Both the position numbers and the translations under genes were made by a program. DNA of 57,602 nucleotides from Alphaproteobacteria bacterium (lineage in GTDB: Bacteria > Pseudomonadota > Alphaproteobacteria > Micropepsales > Micropepsaceae). The notes beneath the pieces are model-generated. The model ran no database searches, had not been told where the DNA came from, and saw only the letters and a list, made by a program, of their open reading frames with translations. Positions within the stretch are counted from its first letter, which is position 1. Each line of letters opens with the position of its first letter. The DNA lies in contig JAFKFG010000023.1 of NCBI GenBank assembly GCA_017307355.1, positions 1 through 57,602 of the forward strand, read 5' to 3'. Below are positions 1 through 6,409 of the stretch, one piece after another.

Positions 1-1323
1 GGCGAACCCGGCGCGGAGACCTGGCTAAACGGTTCCAACGAATATACCGGCAACACCGGCGTGTGGACGCAGATCACCGCCGACCCGGTCGCCAATCTGG
101 CCTATCTGCCGGTGGAATCTCCCACCTCCGACTTCTATGGCGGCAAGCGCCCGGGCAACGGCCTTTACGGCAACAGCCTGGTGGCGGTCGACCTGGATAC
201 CGGCAAGCCCAAATGGCACTTCCAGTTCATCCATCACGAGATCTGGGACTATGACATGTCCTCGGCGCCGCTGCTGATGGACGTGAATGTCGATGGCAAG
301 GCCAGGAAGGTGGTCGCGAATCCGTCGAAGATGGGCATGCTGTATGTCTTCGATCGCATCACGGGCAAGCCGGTTTGGCCGATGCCGGAGACGAAGGTGG
401 AGAAGGGCAATGTGCCCGGCGAATGGTATTCGCCGACCCAGCCCATTCCGTCCAAGCCGAAGCCTTATACCCGCACGGGCACTTCGGTGAGCGAGTTGAT
501 CGACTTCACCCCGGCCCTGCGCGCCGAAGCGGTGGAGTTGGTGAAGAAGTTCAAGCTCGGCCCGATCTATACGCCGCCGGTGGTGTCCACCCCCACGCAG
601 CTCGGAACCTTCCTTCCGGGCACCGCGTCCGGTGGTACCAACTGGCCGGGTGGCTCCTTCAATCCCGAGACCCACACCGTCTTCACGTATGGCTGCGACG
701 GTTGCCAGAACCTGACGGGTCTGGTGCCGCCGCCTCCGGGCTTCACCGATCTGCCTTATGTCGTTGGCCAGGTGGGTGTGCCTGTGACGATGGTCGATGC
801 CGCCGGCACCAACGAAGGCGCCGACGCTTCGCCGGCGCCGAAGCGTCCCGCGACTCCGCCGGCCCCCAGGGGCAATGCGGTGCGTGCCGCCGTCCAGGGC
901 TTGCCGCTGATGCGTCCGCCTTATGGCACCATCAGCGCCATCAATGTCGACAAGGGTGAAATCGTTTGGCAGACGCCCCATGGCGACACGCCGGACGCGA
1001 TCCGCAACCATCCGGCGCTGAAGGGGCTCAACATTCCCCGTACCGGCCAGGCCAGCCTCAGCATCGGCAACATGCTGACCAAGACCTTGGTGGTCGCGGG
1101 CGATTCTCAGATCACCACGACGCCTGAGCATCCGCGCGGCGCCATGCTTCGCGCTTATGACCAGGCGACCGGCAAGGAAGTGGGCAATCTGTTGATGCCT
1201 GCCCCGCAGTCGGGCTCGCCGATGACCTACATGGTCAACGGCAAGCAGTACATCGTCGTGGCAATTTCGGGCGGCAATTATTCGGGCGAATATGTCGCCT
1301 ATACCCTCCCGGACAACAGCTAA
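1..1323 (+). CDS. PQQ-dependent dehydrogenase, 3' part (5' end outside window)
   Basis: Reading frame 1 is open from the first base to the TAA at 1321-1323, so only the C-terminal ~440 residues of a quinoprotein are present. The segment WHFQFIHHEIWDYD and the C-terminal stretch with PMTYMVNGKQYIVVAISGG match the PQQ-dependent alcohol/glucose dehydrogenase beta-propeller. In the family these proteins are periplasmic and oxidise alcohols or sugars, passing electrons to quinone or cytochrome c. The W-D-x-D segment lies where membrane glucose dehydrogenase has its catalytic Asp (known of the family, not tested here). A CDGCQN motif provides two nearby cysteines, unlike the adjacent Cys-Cys of alcohol dehydrogenases. 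The substrate cannot be named. The next gene, a cytochrome c protein, starts 22 bases downstream and is a plausible electron acceptor. Confidence 0.85.
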   Translation, partial: GEPGAETWLNGSNEYTGNTGVWTQITADPVANLAYLPVESPTSDFYGGKRPGNGLYGNSLVAVDLDTGKPKWHFQFIHHEIWDYDMSSAPLLMDVNVDGKARKVVANPSKMGMLYVFDRITGKPVWPMPETKVEKGNVPGEWYSPTQPIPSKPKPYTRTGTSVSELIDFTPALRAEAVELVKKFKLGPIYTPPVVSTPTQLGTFLPGTASGGTNWPGGSFNPETHTVFTYGCDGCQNLTGLVPPPPGFTDLPYVVGQVGVPVTMVDAAGTNEGADASPAPKRPATPPAPRGNAVRAAVQGLPLMRPPYGTISAINVDKGEIVWQTPHGDTPDAIRNHPALKGLNIPRTGQASLSIGNMLTKTLVVAGDSQITTTPEHPRGAMLRAYDQATGKEVGNLLMPAPQSGSPMTYMVNGKQYIVVAISGGNYSGEYVAYTLPDNS

Positions 1324-1345
1324 CGATCAGACACGGACATACATC

Positions 1346-2923
1346 ATGCGTAACAGAATTGTCGTGCTTGCAAGCGCTTTCGCACTCTTCGCCGCCGCCG
1401 GTGGCGCGGCATGGGGGCAGGGCGCCGCATCTGTGCTGAACGGCGCCTATACCGACGCCCAGGCCCAGAGAGGTGCGGACCAATTCTCTGCGCATTGTTC
1501 CGCCTGTCACGGCTCGGGCCTCACCGGAAACGGTGAGGCCCCCGCCCTGGTTGGAGGAGAATTCATCTCCAACTGGGCCGGGCTGACGCTGGGCGATTTG
1601 TTCGAACGTATCCGCACGACCATGCCGCAAGACAATCCCGGCAAGCTCAGCCGGGCTCAGTATGCGGAAATCCTGTCCTTCATTCTCAAGTCCAACGGCT
1701 ATCCCGCCGGGCAAAAGGAAATGGACACGCGGACGGAATTCCTGAAGGCCGTGGCCTTCGTTCCGCCCGTTCCCGGCGGCCATGCCGCGGCAGCTCCCGC
1801 CGCCGCGGCGCCGGCTGCGCAAACCGCACAAGCCGCCGCGCCGGCCGCAAGCGGGCAGGCGCGGGCACCGCGTCCTCCCATGTTCCCGCCGGCCGATCTC
1901 AAGGCGCTGGACGCCGCCAATCAGGCATCCGGCGTATTTTCGGCGACCGCCAACGATCCGCGCAATGCGCCGAACGCGCAGCCCAACCCGTATGTCAGCG
2001 ACGAGCATTTCTTCAAGCTGCCGGACGGCCGCAAATTCGGCTCGTCATCCAGCGTGGCGGTCGACAGCAAGGGTCATATCTGGGTGGCCGAGCGCTGCGG
2101 CGCCAACAATTGCGCCGGCAGCCCGGTCAATCCGGTGGTCGAATTCGACGCCAAGGGCAATTACATCAAGTCCTTCGGCGCGGGCATGATCCTGTTCCCG
2201 CACTCGCTCTTTATCGACAGACACGATCATCTGTGGATCGCGGATGGCCATGTCGATGCCGCGGCGAAGAAGGGCAATGTGGTCCTGGAATTCGATACCA
2301 GCGGTAAGCTGCTTCGGACCATGGGCACCCCCGGCGCGTCCGGAAACGACTCCAAGACCTTCAACGAGCCCAATTCGGTTCTGGTGGCCCCGAACGGCAA
2401 CATCTTCATTGCCGACGGCCATGAAGCCGGTCCCGGCCATAATGCCCGGGTGATGAAGTTCGACGCCAAAGGCAACTTCATCAAGCAATGGGGCGAGCAT
2501 GGCATCGGCGGCGGCCAGTTCGACGTGCCGCATACCCTGGCGATGGACTCCAAGGGCAATCTTTACGTCGGAGACCGCTGGAACAACCGCATCCAGTCCT
2601 TCACCCAGGACGGCAAGCTCTTGAAGATCTACACCCAGTTCGGCCGCCCGAGCGGGATCTATATCGACAAGAACGACATCCTGTATTCGACCGATTCCGA
2701 ATCCCGGTCGCCGATGGGCTATGGCTATCATCCGGGCTGGAAGCGGGGCATCCGCATCGGCAGTGTGAAGGACGGCATCGTCACCGCCTTCATTCCGGAC
2801 ACCGATCCCAACCCCGATGCCGGCGCCACCAGCGGCGGCGAGGGCATCTGGGCCGACAACAAGGGCAATGTGTACAGTGCTCAGGTCGGCCAGCGGAACA
2901 TCGTCCGCTATTCCAAGCAATAG
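1346..2923 (+). CDS. Exported cytochrome c / NHL-repeat propeller fusion protein
   Basis: 525 residues. The ATG at 1346 is chosen because it starts directly at a signal peptide (MRNRIVVLASAFALFAAAGG, cleavage near AWGQG); an in-frame ATG at 1292 would overlap the upstream gene and bury the signal. Residues ~35-130 are a class I cytochrome c domain with a CSACH haem motif at 51-55. An Ala/Pro-rich linker (~140-175) follows, then a six-bladed NHL-type propeller (~190-520) with repeats such as GGGQFDVPHTLAMDSKGNLYVGDRWNNRIQ, shortened here to its key GQFDVPH and GNLYVGDRWNNRIQ parts. NHL propellers of this kind resemble peptidyl-alpha-hydroxyglycine amidating lyase, but no lyase activity is claimed. 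Probably a periplasmic electron-transfer partner of the preceding PQQ dehydrogenase, inferred from adjacency. Confidence 0.85.
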   Translation: MRNRIVVLASAFALFAAAGGAAWGQGAASVLNGAYTDAQAQRGADQFSAHCSACHGSGLTGNGEAPALVGGEFISNWAGLTLGDLFERIRTTMPQDNPGKLSRAQYAEILSFILKSNGYPAGQKEMDTRTEFLKAVAFVPPVPGGHAAAAPAAAAPAAQTAQAAAPAASGQARAPRPPMFPPADLKALDAANQASGVFSATANDPRNAPNAQPNPYVSDEHFFKLPDGRKFGSSSSVAVDSKGHIWVAERCGANNCAGSPVNPVVEFDAKGNYIKSFGAGMILFPHSLFIDRHDHLWIADGHVDAAAKKGNVVLEFDTSGKLLRTMGTPGASGNDSKTFNEPNSVLVAPNGNIFIADGHEAGPGHNARVMKFDAKGNFIKQWGEHGIGGGQFDVPHTLAMDSKGNLYVGDRWNNRIQSFTQDGKLLKIYTQFGRPSGIYIDKNDILYSTDSESRSPMGYGYHPGWKRGIRIGSVKDGIVTAFIPDTDPNPDAGATSGGEGIWADNKGNVYSAQVGQRNIVRYSKQ

Positions 2924-3028
2924 GTTCCTTCTTTTCCCTGCGGAAACTATTTGCAGGGCCGACAATTCCTACGTTAAAGTCCAAGGCGCGCGCCATTTCT
3001 GGCCGCGTCTTGGCGTGGGGAAGACGGC

Positions 3029-3241
3029 ATGGACGAGAAAACCAAGAAGCACGGCTTCCACCCGGTTTATCTCCTCCTGATCGTTCCCTTTATCGCTCTG
3101 CTCTGGGTGCCGCTCTATAACCGGATAGAGCCGCAGATCTTCGGCATTCCCTTCTTCTACTGGTACCAGACGGTGTGGACCTTCCTGGGGACGGCCTGCA
3201 CCATTCCCGTCTACCTCTATGAAGAGAGGAAGGGGAAATGA
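3029..3241 (+). CDS. DUF3311 small membrane protein, paired with SSS transporter
   Basis: 70 residues with two predicted membrane segments (~12-30 and ~40-62) and the family core FGIPFFYWYQ. The ATG at 3029 follows a GGGGAAG ribosome-binding site. DUF3311 proteins are typically encoded just ahead of sodium:solute symporters (for example yhjC-yhjB of Bacillus), and here the stop codon overlaps the symporter start by 4 bases (ATGA), so the two are translationally coupled. The role is unknown; an accessory subunit or assembly factor of the transporter is inferred. A second, very similar copy lies at 4915-5130. Confidence 0.85.
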   Translation: MDEKTKKHGFHPVYLLLIVPFIALLWVPLYNRIEPQIFGIPFFYWYQTVWTFLGTACTIPVYLYEERKGK

Positions 3242-4800
3242 GCGCCAACCCCGTCGCGCTGACCGTCTTCCTGGTGCTCTTCTTCGCCACCGCGGGCCTT
3301 GGCTTCTACGCGACCAAGATGAAGTCCGTGAACCTCAGCGACCTGGGGCAATGGGGTCTGGGCGGGCGCAGCTTCGGCACTCTGATCGCCTGGTTTCTCC
3401 TGGGGGGCGACATCTACACGGCCTACACCTTCGTGGCTGTTCCCGCCCTGGTGGCGGGCGCCGGGGCGACGGGCTTTTTTGCCGTGCCTTTCACTATCCT
3501 GATGTATCCGGTGCTGTTCGTGGTGATGCCCCGCCTCTGGTCGGTGGCGCAGAAGCGCGGCTATGTCACCGCCGCGGACTTTGTCCGCGGGCGCTTCGGC
3601 AGCCGGGGGCTGGCTCTTGCGGTGGCCGCGACCGGCATCGTCGCCACCATCCCCTATATCGCGCTGCAGCTGATGGGCATGCAGATCGTGTTCGCGGGGA
3701 TGGGCCTCAATTTCACGCTCAATCTTCCCGTGATCGGCGCTTTCCACGATCTGCCGCTGCTGGTCGCCTTCCTGGTGCTGGCGATCTACACCTATCATAG
3801 CGGCTTGCACGGCACGGCCATCATCTCGGTGGCCAAGGGCATTCTGGTCTATGTCGCGGTGCTGGCGGCGGTGATCGTGATCCCGATCGAGCTGGGCGGC
3901 TATGGCAAGATCTTCGCCGCCGCCGACCCGTCCACGCTGCTTCTGGGCCATGGGACGGCCAACAATCTGGGACCGCAATTCTCCTTCGCCTCGCTGGCGC
4001 TGGGGTCGGCCTTGGCATTGTGGCTTTATCCGCATTCCATCACGGGCGTGTTCTCCTCGTCGAGCCGCAGCGTGCTCAAGCGCAACGCCTTCCTGCTTCC
4101 CAGCTTCACCTTCGCACTGGCCCTGATCGCGCTCCTGGGGGTGATGGCGGTGGCGGTGGGTGTCAAAGGGATGCCGGAATATGCCGAGGGGTACAGGATC
4201 TTCGGCAACAATTTTGCCATTCCGGCTTTGTTCCTCCACTCTTTCTCGCCTTGGTTCGCGGGGCTTGCCTTCGCCGCCATCGGCGTGGGGGCCCTGGTGC
4301 CCGCGGCGATCATGGCCATTTCCTGCGGCAATCTCTTCACCCGCAACATCTATAAGGAATTCATCGCGCCCGATTGCACCCCCGCCACCGAATCCAAGGT
4401 GGCCAAGATCATGTCGCTGGCGACCAAGCTGGCGGCGTTGTTCTTTGTCGTGGCGCTGCAAAGCTCCTACGCGATCAACCTGCAGCTTCTGGGGGGCATC
4501 TGGATCTGCCAGACGCTGCCCTCGGTGATGCTGGCGCTCTATACGCCCCGTCAGTTGAACGCCCCGGGGCTGCTCCTGGGCTGGCTGGCCGGCATGGTGA
4601 CCGGCACCTGGATGGCGATCTCCTTGCAGTTCAAGGGCGCGGTCTATTCACTGGATTTGTTCGGGGTCACGATTCCCTGCTACGCCGCCATTATCGCCCT
4701 GCTGCTGAACATCCTGATCGCCTATGCGGTCAGCTTCCTCGCGCGTGCGATAACGAACGCCCCGGTGCGGGACGAGACGCTGGCGGAGGATTATCTCTAG
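3238..4800 (+). CDS. Sodium:solute symporter (SSS family), probably monocarboxylate
   Basis: 520 residues, about 13 hydrophobic segments, no signal peptide. The overall pattern (N-terminal FLVLFFATAGLGFYATK, then QWGLGGRSFGTLIAWFLLGG) is that of SSS permeases related to MctP/YhjB, which take up monocarboxylates such as lactate, pyruvate or acetate with Na+ or H+. The start overlaps the upstream DUF3311 gene by ATGA. The substrate is inferred from the subfamily and from the pairing with DUF3311, not from any binding residue. A hairpin followed by a T-rich tract lies ~70 bases after the stop and may end this transcript. Confidence 0.85.
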   Translation: MSANPVALTVFLVLFFATAGLGFYATKMKSVNLSDLGQWGLGGRSFGTLIAWFLLGGDIYTAYTFVAVPALVAGAGATGFFAVPFTILMYPVLFVVMPRLWSVAQKRGYVTAADFVRGRFGSRGLALAVAATGIVATIPYIALQLMGMQIVFAGMGLNFTLNLPVIGAFHDLPLLVAFLVLAIYTYHSGLHGTAIISVAKGILVYVAVLAAVIVIPIELGGYGKIFAAADPSTLLLGHGTANNLGPQFSFASLALGSALALWLYPHSITGVFSSSSRSVLKRNAFLLPSFTFALALIALLGVMAVAVGVKGMPEYAEGYRIFGNNFAIPALFLHSFSPWFAGLAFAAIGVGALVPAAIMAISCGNLFTRNIYKEFIAPDCTPATESKVAKIMSLATKLAALFFVVALQSSYAINLQLLGGIWICQTLPSVMLALYTPRQLNAPGLLLGWLAGMVTGTWMAISLQFKGAVYSLDLFGVTIPCYAAIIALLLNILIAYAVSFLARAITNAPVRDETLAEDYL

Positions 4801-4872
4801 AGATTTACGTAGCGGAAACGTCGCATGCTCCGCGATTGCGGATGCGATCAGTATTACGTTAGGTTCACAAAC

Positions 4873-4900
4873 GCCGCCGTCGTCAGGCGGCATTTTATTG
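4873..4900 (+). terminator. Hairpin with T-rich tail between SSS and second DUF3311 gene
   Basis: A perfect 6-bp stem, GCCGCC at 4873-4878 with GGCGGC at 4886-4891, has a 7-base loop and is followed by ATTTTATTGTT. It fits a short intrinsic terminator for the symporter transcript. Because the next start codon is only 24 bases from the hairpin, it could instead control read-through into the second transporter module. Confidence 0.5.
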
Positions 4901-4914
4901 TTCTAAGGGAAGCT

Positions 4915-5130
4915 ATGGGGCGGAATTTCCATCCGATCTATCTCTGGATCGTGGTGCCATTCGTGGCGCTGCTATGGGTGCCGTTTTTCAACCGCACCAC
5001 GCCCGAGTTTTTCGGCATCCCTTTCTTCTACTGGTACCAGATGCTCTGGACCATCCTGGGTTCGCTCTGCATCGTGCCGGTCTATCTCTTCAAAAAGCGC
5101 CAACGCGCCAACAAGAATCCCAGGGAGTGA
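4915..5130 (+). CDS. Second DUF3311 small membrane protein, paired with OFA/MFS carrier
   Basis: 71 residues. The ATG at 4915 follows AAGGGA and starts at MGRNFHPIYL; an ATG 90 bases upstream in frame would run through the terminator-like hairpin and add unrelated residues. The protein shares FHPxYL, VPFxALLWVP, FGIPFFYWYQ and PVYL with the copy at 3029-3241, so it is a paralogue. Two membrane segments and a basic tail (KKRQRANKNPRE) are visible. It lies 7 bases upstream of an OFA-family major facilitator rather than an SSS symporter, which is not the usual partner of this family. Confidence 0.83.
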   Translation: MGRNFHPIYLWIVVPFVALLWVPFFNRTTPEFFGIPFFYWYQMLWTILGSLCIVPVYLFKKRQRANKNPRE

Positions 5131-5137
5131 CGATATT

Positions 5138-6394
5138 ATGAGTGGTGAATCTTTAAGGAACCGCTGGCTCATTGCGGGGCCTGCGCTGCTGGTGCAGATG
5201 TGCCTGGGCTCGGTTTATGCCTGGAGCGTGTTCGTCAAACCCCTGATGGCCAGCGAAGGCTGGAGCCAGATTCAGGTCACGCTCACCTTCAACATGGCGA
5301 TGGCGTGCCTGGGTATCGGCACCGTGATCGGCGGCTGGTGGCAGGACAAGGTCGGCCCCCGCATCGTCACCACTTTCGCCGGCGTGATCTATGGCCTGGG
5401 CTTTCTGATCGCGTCTTGGTCCGTCGACCATCATTGGCTGCCGGGCGTCTATATCGGCTACGGCCTGTTCAGCGGCTTGGGCATGGGCCTGGGCTATATC
5501 TGCCCGGTGGCGATGATCACCAAATGGTTTCCCGACAAGCGTGGCTTGATGACCGGCGTGAATGTGATGGGCTTCGGCGTCGCCGCCCTGATCATGGGAC
5601 CGATCGCATCCAAGCTGATCATTTCATCCGGCGTGCCCAACACCCTGATGTATTTCGGCCTGGTCTATGGCGCCATCGTGATCGTTTCCTCGCAGATCTT
5701 CATCAATCCGCCGCAGAATTGGGTGCCGGAAGGCTGGGTGCCCACCGGCAAAGTCTCCAAGAATGCCAGCGCCGTCCATTACACGCCCAAGGAAGCGCTT
5801 TCGACCGGCCGTTTCTGGATGCTGTGGGCAATGCTGTCGCTGAACACGTCGGCGGGCATCATGATCGTGAGCCAGGCATCGCCGCTCGCCCAGCAGCAGC
5901 TGGGCGTGGACGCCGCCGTCGCCGCGACCATCGTGGGCATCATCGGCATCTTCAACGGTGGCGGGCGCATCGTATGGGCCTGGATCTCCGACAAGATCGG
6001 CCGCGCGCAGGCCTATTTCCTGATCTTCGCCTGCCAGATTCCGCTCTTCCTCTATCTGCCCTCGGTCCACGATGTGGTGATCTTCACCGTCGTGGTCTGC
6101 GCCATCGAGCTTTGCTATGGCGGCGGCTTCGGCGTGATGCCGTCCTTCACGGCGGATTTCTTCGGCTCCAAATATGTGGGCGGGATCTATGGCTTCATCC
6201 TGCTGGGATGGGGCTTCGCGGCGATCCCGTCGCCGCTGCTCATGGCCTATATCCATGAGAAGACCGGCGAGTATTCGACCGCCATCATCGCCTTGGGCGT
6301 GGTGCTGGTGTTCGCGCTGATCATCCCGATCCTGGCCTACCGCGCCGGCAACCGCATGGTTGCCGAAGCGGCGGCGAGCGAAAAGAGCGCCTGA
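5138..6394 (+). CDS. MFS transporter of the oxalate:formate antiporter (OFA) family
   Basis: 418 residues, 12 membrane segments. The OFA signature is visible: N-terminal GSVYAWSVF and the loop YICPVAMITKWFPDKRGLMTG, given here in parts as YICPVAMI and KWFPDKRGLMTG. OFA carriers exchange or take up small carboxylates; the best-known member, OxlT, exchanges oxalate and formate. Translation probably starts at the ATG at 5138, 8 bases after the DUF3311 stop, behind GGGAG. The stop codon lies inside a palindrome shared with the convergent gene. The substrate is unknown; a carboxylate produced or used by the neighbouring oxidative genes is inferred. Confidence 0.85.
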   Translation: MSGESLRNRWLIAGPALLVQMCLGSVYAWSVFVKPLMASEGWSQIQVTLTFNMAMACLGIGTVIGGWWQDKVGPRIVTTFAGVIYGLGFLIASWSVDHHWLPGVYIGYGLFSGLGMGLGYICPVAMITKWFPDKRGLMTGVNVMGFGVAALIMGPIASKLIISSGVPNTLMYFGLVYGAIVIVSSQIFINPPQNWVPEGWVPTGKVSKNASAVHYTPKEALSTGRFWMLWAMLSLNTSAGIMIVSQASPLAQQQLGVDAAVAATIVGIIGIFNGGGRIVWAWISDKIGRAQAYFLIFACQIPLFLYLPSVHDVVIFTVVVCAIELCYGGGFGVMPSFTADFFGSKYVGGIYGFILLGWGFAAIPSPLLMAYIHEKTGEYSTAIIALGVVLVFALIIPILAYRAGNRMVAEAAASEKSA

Positions 6395-6409
6395 TCCTTT
6401 AAGGATCAG
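6391..6409. terminator. Palindrome carrying the stop codons of both convergent genes
   Basis: CTGATCCTT (6391-6399) and AAGGATCAG (6401-6409) form a 9-bp inverted repeat around a single T. The plus-strand TGA (6392-6394) and the minus-strand TGA (complement of 6406-6408) both sit within the arms. It may act as a weak bidirectional transcription end, but neither side has a T run. Confidence 0.4.
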
